Positions 33,587 through 43,361 of a stretch of 57,279 bases of DNA are shown here, one piece after another. The first letter of the stretch is position 1. Each line of letters opens with the position of its first letter. This DNA is from Roseiarcus sp049509635 (lineage in GTDB: Bacteria; Pseudomonadota; Alphaproteobacteria; Rhizobiales; Beijerinckiaceae), in contig JBEKZS010000005.1 in assembly GCA_049509635.1 (NCBI GenBank), forward strand, positions 1 through 57,279, written 5' to 3'. The position numbers were made by a program, and so were the translations under genes. Below the pieces are notes generated by a model. The model made no database searches. It saw only the letters and a program-made list of their open reading frames with translations, and was not told where the DNA came from.

Positions 33587-33615
33587 CTTGAAGCCAAAAA
33601 TCGCCGTTCCCACCT
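33587..33615 (+). promoter_or_regulatory. Candidate heat-shock (RpoH) promoter of groESL
   Basis: CTTGAA at 33587-33592 is the core of the sigma-32 -35 box. After 16 bases comes CCCACCT, which partly matches the CCCCATNT -10 box. It lies 68 bases or more before groES and downstream of the CIRCE. The -10 match is imperfect, so confidence is limited. Confidence 0.45.
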
Positions 33616-33682
33616 CCTGCACGCCCCGGCGCCGCGCCGACGGGGCGTTGTTGCGTTTTCGATTCGCGAATGGAGGCATTGA

Positions 33683-33997
33683 ATGAAATTCCGTCCCCTG
33701 CACGATCGCGTCGTCGTCCGCCGCATCGAAGCCGAGGAAAAGACGGCCGGAGGCATCATCATTCCCGACACCGCCAAGGAGAAGCCTCAGGAGGGCGAGG
33801 TCGTCGGGGTCGGTCCCGGCGCCCGCAACGAGAAGGGCGAGCTGATCGCGCTCGAACTGAAGGCCGGAGATCGGATCCTGTTCGGCAAGTGGTCCGGCAC
33901 GGAGGTCAAGATCGACGGCGAGGATCTGCTGATCATGAAGGAGAGCGATATTCTCGGCGTGATCGAAGGCGCCGCGGCTCTCAAGAAGGCCGCCTGA
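33683..33997 (+). CDS. groES: Co-chaperonin GroES
   Basis: This is the heptameric lid of the cytoplasmic GroEL folding chamber. The 104-residue length is normal and the start KFRPLHDRVVVRRIEAEEKTAGGI is diagnostic, including the mobile-loop region. The roof and end segments DRILFGKWSGTEVKIDGEDLLIMKESDILGVI are complete. GGAGG lies about 10 bases before the ATG. It is followed 51 bases later by groEL and is under the CIRCE and candidate RpoH sites. Confidence 0.97.
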   Translation: MKFRPLHDRVVVRRIEAEEKTAGGIIIPDTAKEKPQEGEVVGVGPGARNEKGELIALELKAGDRILFGKWSGTEVKIDGEDLLIMKESDILGVIEGAAALKKAA

Positions 33998-34048
33998 CCC
34001 GCTCGGCCGCTCATCCCCATTCAACCCGATCGAAGGAGCGAAGACACG

Positions 34049-35686
<1,638 letters not shown>

Positions 35687-35694
35687 GGACGACG

Positions 35695-35722
35695 AGCCCG
35701 GCGGAAACGCCGGGCTTTTTTT
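35695..35722 (+). terminator. Rho-independent terminator of groESL
   Basis: AGCCCGGCG and CGCCGGGCT form a nine-base perfect stem around the stable tetraloop GAAA, followed by an unbroken run of T. It starts nine bases after the groEL stop. Confidence 0.95.
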
Positions 35723-35738
35723 GTTCGGGGCGCGGACC

Positions 35739-38153
35739 CTACCCCCGCATCCGCAGCCCCTGCGGATCGAACACCGGCGCGTCGAGCCTCTTGGCCGGCC
35801 GGCGGTCGCCGATGATCTCGATCTCGAAGCCGGCGGTCGCGGCCGCAACCTCCTTCTCGACGTAGCCGAGCGCGAGCGACCGGCCGACGCTGTGGCCGTA
35901 GCCGCCGGAGGTGACCCAGCCGACCACCCGGCCGTCGTGCCAGATCGGCTCGTCGCCGATCGCGTCGGCGTCGAGCGCGTCGACCGAAAAGCCCTGCAGG
36001 CGCAGCCTGCCGCCGCTCTCCTTCTCGCGCGCCGCCGCGGCGCGGCCGACGAAATCGTTCTTCTTCAGATCGACGAAGCGGCCGAGGCCCGCCTCATACG
36101 GCCCGTAGATCGGCCGGTATTCGCGCGCCCAGGTGCCGAAGTTCTTCTCGAGCCGCATGCACAGCAGCGCGCGCATGCCGAACTGGGTGAGCCCGAACGC
36201 CGCGCCCGCCTTCAGCAGGAGGTCGTAGAGCGCGCGCTGATATTCCGGCCGCACCCAGATCTCGTAGCCGAGATCGCCGGTGAAGCTGACCCGCCCGACC
36301 AGCGCCGGGATCATCCCGACATCCATGCGCCGGAACGACAGGAACGGGAATTTCTCGTTGGAGACGTCCTCACGCGTCAGCGCCTGCAGCAAAGCGCGCG
36401 ACTTCGGCCCGGCGATCGACAGGCCGGGATAGTCCATCGACGCCGCGCGCAGCCTTACGCCGTCCTGCGGCAGATGGCGCTCGAACCACCTGACGTAATA
36501 GCCCTCAGCCGCATAGGAGCAAACGAGCAGGAATCGGTCGGGCGCCCAGCGCCCGATCGTGAAATCGCCGATCAGCTTGCCGTGCTCGTTGAGCATCGGG
36601 GTGAGCGCGAGCCGCCCGACCGCCGGCAGCTTGTTGGCCATGACATGCGAGAGGAATTCGGCGGCGCGCGGCCCTTCGACCTCGATCTTCCCGTAATTGG
36701 CGATCTCGGTCATGCCGACGCCCGCGCGCACCGCGCGGCATTCGGCGCCGACGTGCTCATGCGCGTTGGAGCGGCGGAAGGTGACGTCCTCGACCGGCGC
36801 CATGCCCCTGGGCGCGAACCACAGGGGATTTTCGAGCGAGCAATATTCGCCGAACACCGCATTCTCCGCGACCAGCCGATCGTAGATCGGCGTCGTGCGC
36901 AGCGGCCGCGCGGCGGGGAGCTCCTCGTTGGGGAAGCGGATGCGGAAGCGGCGCGAATAATTCTCGCGCACTTTGGCGTTGGTGTAGGCGAGCGTCGCCC
37001 AGTCGCCGAACCGCGCGACATCCATCCCCCAGACGTCATGGCCGGGATCGCCGTCGATCATCCAGTTGGCGAGCGCGAGACCGACGCCGCCGCCCTGGCT
37101 GAAGCCCGCCATCACGCCGCAGGCGACCCAGAAGTTCCTCAGGCCCTTGACCGGGCCGATCAGCGGATTGCCGTCGGGCGCGAAAGTGAAGGGGCCGTTG
37201 ATCGTCTTGCGGATGCCGACCTCGCCGAGCTTCGGAAAATGCTCGAACGCGGTCTCGAGGCTGGGCGCGATGCGGTCGAGATCGTTGGGCAGCAGGTTCT
37301 GCCCGAAGTCCCACGGCGTCTCGACCTCCGACCACGGCTGACACGCCTGCTCATAAGTGCCGATCAGCATGCCGCCGCCCTCCTGGCGCATGTAGATCTC
37401 GCCCTCGAAGTCGATGACGTGGAACTTGTCGACCTTGGGATCGATGACGCCGGGAATGTCCTCGGTGATGAGATAATGGTGCTCCATCGCCAGGATCGGC
37501 AGTTCGAGCCCGACCATCCGGCCGACCTCGCGCGCCCACAGCCCGCCGCAGTTGACGACATGCTCGGCGATCACGGCGCCCTTGTCGGTGATGACGTCCC
37601 ACGATCCGTCGGGGCGCGGCTGCAGATCGACGACGCGGGTGAAGCGGTTGATCTCGGCGCCGGCCATCCCGGCGCATTTGGCGTAGGCGTTGGTGACGCC
37701 CCAGGGATCGAGATGGCCCTCGACCGGATCGAACATGGCGCCGACAAAATGCTTCTTCTCGATGAACGGGTACATGCGCGCGGCTTCGTCGACCGAGATG
37801 ATCTCGAGGTCCATGCCGAGATAGCGGCCGCGCGCCCTGGCCATCTTCAGCCAGTCGAGCCGCTCCCTGGTGCCGGCGAGATTGAGCCCGCCGGTGACGT
37901 GCATGCCGCAGGACTGCCCGGAGACCGCCTCGATCTCCTTGTAGAGGTTGATCGTGTATTGCTGGAGCTTGGCGACGTTGGGATCGCCGTTCAGCGTGTG
38001 CATGCCGCCCGCCGCGTGCCAGGTCGAGCCCGAGGTCAGCTCGGCGCGCTCGATCAGCATCACGTCCCTCCAGCCGCCCTTGGTCAGATGGTACAGCACG
38101 CTGGCGCCGACGACGCCGCCGCCGATCACGACGACCTGGGTATGCGATTTCAT
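35739..38153 (-). CDS. FAD-dependent dimethylglycine/sarcosine dehydrogenase-like protein with GcvT domain
   Basis: This 804-residue flavoprotein oxidatively removes an N-methyl group and passes it to tetrahydrofolate. The N-terminal DAO domain has GGGVVGAS (11-18). SGSTWHAAGG (41-50) holds the histidine (H46) that carries covalent FAD in the DMGDH/SARDH family. A linker domain is followed from about 425 by an aminomethyltransferase (GcvT) domain. Its ATG overlaps the stop of the MFS gene (ATGA), and it is third in an operon with an MttB-family methyltransferase. The exact substrate (dimethylglycine, sarcosine or a related amine) cannot be fixed. Confidence 0.92.
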   Translation of the reverse strand: MKSHTQVVVIGGGVVGASVLYHLTKGGWRDVMLIERAELTSGSTWHAAGGMHTLNGDPNVAKLQQYTINLYKEIEAVSGQSCGMHVTGGLNLAGTRERLDWLKMARARGRYLGMDLEIISVDEAARMYPFIEKKHFVGAMFDPVEGHLDPWGVTNAYAKCAGMAGAEINRFTRVVDLQPRPDGSWDVITDKGAVIAEHVVNCGGLWAREVGRMVGLELPILAMEHHYLITEDIPGVIDPKVDKFHVIDFEGEIYMRQEGGGMLIGTYEQACQPWSEVETPWDFGQNLLPNDLDRIAPSLETAFEHFPKLGEVGIRKTINGPFTFAPDGNPLIGPVKGLRNFWVACGVMAGFSQGGGVGLALANWMIDGDPGHDVWGMDVARFGDWATLAYTNAKVRENYSRRFRIRFPNEELPAARPLRTTPIYDRLVAENAVFGEYCSLENPLWFAPRGMAPVEDVTFRRSNAHEHVGAECRAVRAGVGMTEIANYGKIEVEGPRAAEFLSHVMANKLPAVGRLALTPMLNEHGKLIGDFTIGRWAPDRFLLVCSYAAEGYYVRWFERHLPQDGVRLRAASMDYPGLSIAGPKSRALLQALTREDVSNEKFPFLSFRRMDVGMIPALVGRVSFTGDLGYEIWVRPEYQRALYDLLLKAGAAFGLTQFGMRALLCMRLEKNFGTWAREYRPIYGPYEAGLGRFVDLKKNDFVGRAAAAREKESGGRLRLQGFSVDALDADAIGDEPIWHDGRVVGWVTSGGYGHSVGRSLALGYVEKEVAAATAGFEIEIIGDRRPAKRLDAPVFDPQGLRMRG

Positions 38154-39373
38154 CGATCGAGCCTCTCGTTGGATGGCGCGCCCGGCGAAGGCGCGGCGGC
38201 GGCGAACAGATGCATGCCGGCGCAGGCGAGCGCGAGCAGCACGGCGTAGAGCGCGAAGGCGCCGGTCAGCGAGACGTAGCGGGCGAGCGCCCCCATCGCG
38301 AGCGGGGCCGGCAGGCGGGCGAAGGTCCCGAATAGCGCGACGGTCGACAGCGCCGCCGCCGCAGAGAAGCCGCGATGGCCGACCGCGAGCGCGAAGCCGC
38401 AGGGCACCACCGCGCCAGTGCCGAGCCCGATCACCGCAAAGCCCGCCACGGTGATCCAGAAGCCCGCATCGAGCGCCACCACGACGAAGCCGAGGCAGGC
38501 GACCGCGAGCGACAGCACGATCAGCCGCCGGTCGCTGACGAGCCGACGAATGCGGTCGGCGTTCAGCCGCAGCGCAGCCTGGCAGGCGCAGAAGAAAGCC
38601 GCGCCGAGCCCGGAGATCGCCGCGAGCCTCGGCGCCTCGCTCTGCAGCAGCAGCGCGGACCAGAAGACCGCGGCGCCCTCGCTGGCGATCGAGACGCCAA
38701 TGACGATTCCGAGCACCACGAGGCTGCGCGTCATCAGCGCGCGCCGTCCCGACGGCGCCTCGAGCGCGCGCTCGGCGCCGCGGCGGGGCGTGGCGATGAA
38801 GACGTTGGCGCTGACGCCGGCGAAAGCGGCGAGCGCGATCAGCGCCGACAGCCAGGAGCCGATCGTGACCGCGATCAGGCTGCCGAGGATGGCGCCGACC
38901 GCGATGCCGCTCGAGGCGGCGCCGTGGAGCCCGGCGAGGATCGGCCGGCGGAGGTCGCGCTCGACCCGCGCGCCCTCGGCGTTCATGGTGAGATCGACGA
39001 GGCCGGCGAACAGGCCGAAGGCGACCAGCGCGATGAAGATCGCGCGCGCGTCCGTCGCGACGAGCAGCAGCGCGACCGTGAGGCCCGTCAGCGGCGCGCC
39101 CACCAGCAGCACCCTGCGCAGGCCGAACCGGCCGCCGAAAAACCCGGCGCTCGCCATCGCCGCCAGATAGGCCGCGATGAACAGCGTCATGGCGATCCCG
39201 AACACCGGGGCGGTGACGCCGGCTCGGGCGAGGACGGTCGCGGAGGCGCCCGACCAGAGACCGAGGCCGACGCCGAAGATGAAGAACATCGCCGCCGCCG
39301 CGCCATGCGGCGTCGCCAGGAACGCCAGCGGCTTGTCGTCGGCGACCGCGGCGAGGATCGGCGCGCGCGCCAT
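38150..39373 (-). CDS. Major facilitator superfamily transporter
   Basis: This 407-residue inner-membrane protein has twelve predicted membrane helices and the MFS loop FFGGRFGLRRVLLVG between helices 2 and 3. A PHGAAAAMFFIFGVGLGLWSGA first helix places it near the YbjJ-like MFS subgroup. The ATG lies one base after the stop of the methyltransferase gene, and its own end overlaps the dehydrogenase start. It may import the methylated substrate of the operon or export a product. Substrate unknown. Confidence 0.88.
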   Translation of the reverse strand: MARAPILAAVADDKPLAFLATPHGAAAAMFFIFGVGLGLWSGASATVLARAGVTAPVFGIAMTLFIAAYLAAMASAGFFGGRFGLRRVLLVGAPLTGLTVALLLVATDARAIFIALVAFGLFAGLVDLTMNAEGARVERDLRRPILAGLHGAASSGIAVGAILGSLIAVTIGSWLSALIALAAFAGVSANVFIATPRRGAERALEAPSGRRALMTRSLVVLGIVIGVSIASEGAAVFWSALLLQSEAPRLAAISGLGAAFFCACQAALRLNADRIRRLVSDRRLIVLSLAVACLGFVVVALDAGFWITVAGFAVIGLGTGAVVPCGFALAVGHRGFSAAAALSTVALFGTFARLPAPLAMGALARYVSLTGAFALYAVLLALACAGMHLFAAAAPSPGAPSNERLDR

Positions 39374-39374
39374 C

Positions 39375-40928
39375 TCAGAAATCCGTCGGCGCGCCGCCCT
39401 CGGCCTTGCGGCGGGCGATGAAGGCCTCCATCGCCTCGCGGCGCTCCGGCTCGATCGGCGGGGCGACGAATTGGTCGAGTCGTTCCTTGAAGAGCCGGTT
39501 GGCGGCGTCATAGGCGGTCGGCGAGCCCGCCTCGCGCCAGGTCTCGTAATTGCGCCAGTCCGAGATCATCGGCGCGAAGAAGGCGTCGCGGTAGCGCGAC
39601 TGGGTATGCGCCGCGCCGAAGAAATGGCCGCCGGGGCCGACCTCGCGCATCGCCTCGATGCCGAGCTCGCCCTCGTCGACCGCGAGCGGGCGCAGGAAGT
39701 CGCCGACCATGCCGAGCAGGTCGGCGTCGAGCGCCATCTTCTCGAACGAGGCCTGCAGCCCGCCCTCCATCCAGCCGGCGCCGTGCATGACCATGTTGGC
39801 GCCGCCCATGATCGCGCCCCACAGCGAGAACACGCTCTCGTAGGCGGCCTGCGCGTCGAGGCTGTTGGCGGCGTTGGCGTTGGACGAGCGGTAGGGCAGC
39901 CCGTGACGGCGCGCGAGCTGGCCGCCGACGATCGCGGTCTTCATGTATTCGGGCGTGCCGAAGGCGGGCGCGCCCGACTTCATGTCGACGTTGGAGGTGA
40001 AGCCGCCATAGACGAACGGCGAGCCGGGCCGCACCGCCTGCGCGAGCACGAGGCCGGCGAGCGCCTCGGCGTTCTGCTGGACGAGGGCGCCGGCGAGCGT
40101 GATCGGCGCCATCGCGCCGGCGAGCGTGAACGGGGTCAGCACGACGACCTGGTTGCGCCGCGCCATCTGGATCACGCCTTCGAGCATCGGCGTGTCGAGC
40201 CGCAGCGGCGAGGAGGAATTGATGATCGTGAACAGCGACGGCTCGCGCTCCAGCGTCGCATCGTCGATTCCGCGCGCGAGTCTGGCCAGCTCGATCCCGT
40301 CGCGAATCCGCTCGCGGCCGAGGCTGTAGGCGTGGATCGGCTTGTCCGAGAGGGTCAGCATGTCGTAGAGCGCGTCGAGATGGCGCACCGAGGCGTGGAT
40401 GTCGACGGGCTCGACGGGATAGCCGCCCCATAGATGGATCTGCTCGAAACTCTGGCCCAGCCGGATGAAATTCTGGAAGTCGCGATGATTGCCGGGCCGC
40501 CGGCCGCCGTCGCGGTCGAAGGAATTGGGCGCGCTGGCGACCGAGCAGAACGCCGTGCGGTCGCCGCCGATCGCGACCGCGCGCTCGGGGTTGCGCGCAT
40601 GCAGGGTGAACTGCTTGGGCGCAAGGCCGATATGCGCCTCGACGAGGGCGGGATCGAAACGCACGCGGTCGGAGGCGGGATCGACGTCGGCGCCGATCGC
40701 GCGCAGGATCGCCTTGGCCTCGGCGTGGAGAAAATCGACGCCGATCTCCTTCAGCACGCTCAGCGAGGCCTGATGGATCGATTCGACCTCGTCGGCCGAG
40801 ATCAGCGCGACCGGCTGGAAGGGAAAGCGCGGCTGCGGCTTGCGCGCCGGCGCCCCCGGGGCGGCGCGCTCGCCACCGCGTCGGCGGCGGCGCGGGGAGT
40901 CTTCGCCGGGCGGCGCGCTGTCGGTCAT
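39375..40928 (-). CDS. Trimethylamine methyltransferase (MttB) family protein, non-pyrrolysine type
   Basis: This 517-residue TIM-barrel protein belongs to the MttB/MtgB superfamily that moves methyl groups from quaternary or tertiary amines to a corrinoid protein. The frame is open without an internal amber codon, so it lacks pyrrolysine, as in the glycine-betaine-type MtgB subgroup. Recognisable blocks are GVDFLHAEAKAIL, a GGFTSNVDMKSGAPAFGTPE block, and a metal-site-like HGAGWMEGGL. After a 30-residue arginine-rich, low-complexity leader the fold begins near 35. GAGGAT lies just before ATG 40928. It is the first gene of the operon with the MFS and dehydrogenase genes. No corrinoid-protein gene is nearby. 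Confidence 0.9.
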   Translation of the reverse strand: MTDSAPPGEDSPRRRRRGGERAAPGAPARKPQPRFPFQPVALISADEVESIHQASLSVLKEIGVDFLHAEAKAILRAIGADVDPASDRVRFDPALVEAHIGLAPKQFTLHARNPERAVAIGGDRTAFCSVASAPNSFDRDGGRRPGNHRDFQNFIRLGQSFEQIHLWGGYPVEPVDIHASVRHLDALYDMLTLSDKPIHAYSLGRERIRDGIELARLARGIDDATLEREPSLFTIINSSSPLRLDTPMLEGVIQMARRNQVVVLTPFTLAGAMAPITLAGALVQQNAEALAGLVLAQAVRPGSPFVYGGFTSNVDMKSGAPAFGTPEYMKTAIVGGQLARRHGLPYRSSNANAANSLDAQAAYESVFSLWGAIMGGANMVMHGAGWMEGGLQASFEKMALDADLLGMVGDFLRPLAVDEGELGIEAMREVGPGGHFFGAAHTQSRYRDAFFAPMISDWRNYETWREAGSPTAYDAANRLFKERLDQFVAPPIEPERREAMEAFIARRKAEGGAPTDF

Positions 40929-41143
40929 TTCAAATCCTCGAGCCGCGCCGTGTCGCGGCGGCGCGAACCGCGCCAACCTAGCGGCCGGGCCGCCCGGCGG
41001 CTTACGTTATTTAGGCATCGGCGCATACCAAATTGCGCGCGTCGCACAGGCCGCCGCCACGCCCGGAGACGGCGAACGAACTTCGCCTCGGCCGAAGCGA
41101 ACCTTTCGCCAGCGCCGGCCTCGAATTCGAGCGAGGCGAAGCC

Positions 41144-42118
41144 CTACTTCACCGCCCGCACCCGCGGCGGTTCGGCCTCCTGCGACTCGACCGGCGCGTC
41201 GGTGGGAACGTGTCCGGCCGAAAACCGCGCGATCAGCCAGGAGCGGAACAAGGCCACCGCCTCGTTGCTGAGGTCCTCGGGATGGGTGGTGAGATAGTAG
41301 CCATAGCCCTCGTCGAGCGAAACGTCGAACGGGCGCACCAGCCGGCCCGCCTCGATCTCCTCCTGGAACAGCTCGGGATCGGCGAGCGCGAGGCCTTCGC
41401 CCGACAGCGCGTATTGAACCGCCAGTTGCGAAGTGTCGAAGACGAGGCCGCGGTCGACCGACAGGTCGGGGCGGCCGATCGCGCGCGCCATCATCTCCCA
41501 GAAGAAATGCCGCGGCCGCTCCTCGATCTTGACGTGCAGCAGATCGCAGGAGGCGATGAGGCGCGCCGGGTCGGGGCGCTCGATGCTCTGCAGCAGTTGC
41601 GGGCTGCACAGGATCGTGCTGCGGACCATCCACAGGAGGTCGTGGATCGCGTCGGTGACGCGCGGCTCGGAATAGACGATCGCAATGTCGATGTCGCCGT
41701 CCATCTCGGCGCCGCTGACCGGCTTGGAGACGATCTCCAGCGCGATGCCCGGATGCTCGGCGCGGAAATCGCGCAGGATCGGAATCGCCAGCCGATAGGC
41801 GAAAGTCGTCGGCAGCGCCACTTTCAGCACGCGCTTGGGCCGGCCCTTCTCCTTGATCACTTCGCGCAGGGCCTGGTCGATGCGATCGAAGGATTTCGAG
41901 ACCGCCGGCAGGATGTGGCGGCCCGCCTCGGTGAGGACCAGCTGCTGCGGCCGGCGCTCGAACAGCGCGACGCCGAGAAAATTCTCCAGCACGATCACGT
42001 GGCGGCTGACCGCGCTCTGCGCGACCGTCAGGCTGTTGGCGGCCGCGGTGAAACTCAGGTGCTGACCCGCCGCTTCGAAGGCGCGCAGGGCGTTCAGCGG
42101 CAGCCATTTTCGATCCAT
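41144..42118 (-). CDS. LysR-family (GcvA-like) transcriptional regulator
   Basis: This 324-residue regulator has the N-terminal winged HTH LNALRAFEAAGQHLSFTAAANSLTVAQSAVSRHV and a C-terminal effector-binding domain. The WLPLNALRAFEAA start is typical of the GcvA subgroup. ATG 42118 has GGGGAGA upstream; a longer reading to 42193 is less likely. It sits just upstream of the methyltransferase operon on the same strand, separated by 215 bases, and downstream of an enolase-family gene. It may control either. Confidence 0.92.
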   Translation of the reverse strand: MDRKWLPLNALRAFEAAGQHLSFTAAANSLTVAQSAVSRHVIVLENFLGVALFERRPQQLVLTEAGRHILPAVSKSFDRIDQALREVIKEKGRPKRVLKVALPTTFAYRLAIPILRDFRAEHPGIALEIVSKPVSGAEMDGDIDIAIVYSEPRVTDAIHDLLWMVRSTILCSPQLLQSIERPDPARLIASCDLLHVKIEERPRHFFWEMMARAIGRPDLSVDRGLVFDTSQLAVQYALSGEGLALADPELFQEEIEAGRLVRPFDVSLDEGYGYYLTTHPEDLSNEAVALFRSWLIARFSAGHVPTDAPVESQEAEPPRVRAVK

Positions 42119-42149
42119 CGTCGTCTCCCCGGGACGACGCGAGAATGAG

Positions 42150-43298
42150 TCATCCGGTGCGCGTTCTGGCGAGCATGCCCTCCGCCAATTCATATCCCAT
42201 GCCCGGCCTATCAGTCAGCACGATATGGCCGGCGCTGTCCACCTTCAAGGGCTCGGCCATCATGTAATCGCGTCGGTCCACATCCCATTCGGGAGGATCG
42301 TAGGGAAATTCGAGGAATGGCGCGTCGGCGACGCCGGCTGCGAGATGCGCATTGGCGACGACGCCGACGCCGTTGGTCCAGGTGTGCGGGGTGAACACGA
42401 GATTGTGCTCTTGCGCCATCAGCGCGACGCGGCGCAGGCCGGTGAGGCCGCCGACCAGCGCCGCGTCGGGCTGCAGCACGTCGAGGCAACCCTCCGCGAT
42501 GAGGTCGCGGAACTCATAGAGCTCGCGCGTCATCTCGCCGCCCGCCACGCGCACGTCGACCATTTCGCGCAGCCGCCGCATCCCCGCGCGGTCGCCGCGA
42601 TGCAGCGGCTCCTCCATCCAGTAGACGCCGAGCCGCTCGAGTTCGCGCCCGACCGCGACCGCGTCCTTCAGCGACCACGGCGCGTAGGTGTCCCACGACA
42701 TGCGCCAACCCTGGTTGCAGTCGACCATCAGTTCGAGCCGGTCGCCGACGCGCGCGCGCACCGCCTCCAGCGCCGCGATGTCGGCGCGCCAGTCGCCGCG
42801 ATGAAAGCGGATCTTCATCGCCGTGAAGCCCTCGGCGAGATAGCGCTGCGCCGCGTCGGCGAGCGCCTCGGGCCCGCGCAGCGTCCCGGACGACGCATAG
42901 GCGCGCACCCGGTCGGAAAGGCCGCCGATCAGCTTCCAGCAGGGCTGGCCGGCGATCTTGCCGGCGAGATCCCACAGCGCGATGTCGAGCGGCCAGCAAC
43001 GCCCCCAGTGGAAGCTGATGTTGTTGAGAATGCGCCAGTGCCGCTCGAGCGCGAGCGCGTCCTGGCCGACAAACAGATGCTCGTGCCCCTCGAACCCCAG
43101 CATCATGTCGCCCGAACCGATCCCGGTGACGCCGAGATCGGTGTGCACGCGCACGATCGCCGCGTCCCAGAACATGCGCGGCTTGGAGTCCCAGCTGGCG
43201 TTGAACGGCGGATCGAAGCGATGGCGATGCCGGGTGATCTCGATCGCCGTGATGATCGCCGTGGGAGCGTGGGCGAGGAGTTCGAACGCTGCGGACAT
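42150..43298 (-). CDS. Enolase-superfamily (mandelate racemase/muconate lactonizing) enzyme
   Basis: The 382-residue protein has a capping domain and TIM barrel. The acid/base motif is K162-I-R164; metal ligands are D193 (in DCNQ), E229 (in MEEP) and E255 (in GGE). H305 in PHTW with D278 forms the second acid/base dyad, which suits an acid-sugar dehydratase or racemase. The substrate is unknown. It lies between the LysR gene and an iron-dependent alcohol dehydrogenase on one strand, so sugar-acid or similar catabolism is a fair inference. Confidence 0.9.
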   Translation of the reverse strand: MSAAFELLAHAPTAIITAIEITRHRHRFDPPFNASWDSKPRMFWDAAIVRVHTDLGVTGIGSGDMMLGFEGHEHLFVGQDALALERHWRILNNISFHWGRCWPLDIALWDLAGKIAGQPCWKLIGGLSDRVRAYASSGTLRGPEALADAAQRYLAEGFTAMKIRFHRGDWRADIAALEAVRARVGDRLELMVDCNQGWRMSWDTYAPWSLKDAVAVGRELERLGVYWMEEPLHRGDRAGMRRLREMVDVRVAGGEMTRELYEFRDLIAEGCLDVLQPDAALVGGLTGLRRVALMAQEHNLVFTPHTWTNGVGVVANAHLAAGVADAPFLEFPYDPPEWDVDRRDYMMAEPLKVDSAGHIVLTDRPGMGYELAEGMLARTRTG

Positions 43299-43361
43299 GA
43301 TGGCCTCAGTGGAGACGCGAACCCCCTCTCCAGCTTGGCGGGAGAAGGGAATGGCGGGACC

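Noticed and set aside
35721..38249. 842-codon open frame on the plus strand
   Set aside because: It is antisense to the dehydrogenase gene, whose motifs, length and operon overlap are clear. The plus-strand translation is low-complexity and matches no family.
39375..40928. Pyrrolysine-containing MttB
   Set aside because: There is no in-frame amber codon; the frame is continuous, so it is a non-pyrrolysine relative.
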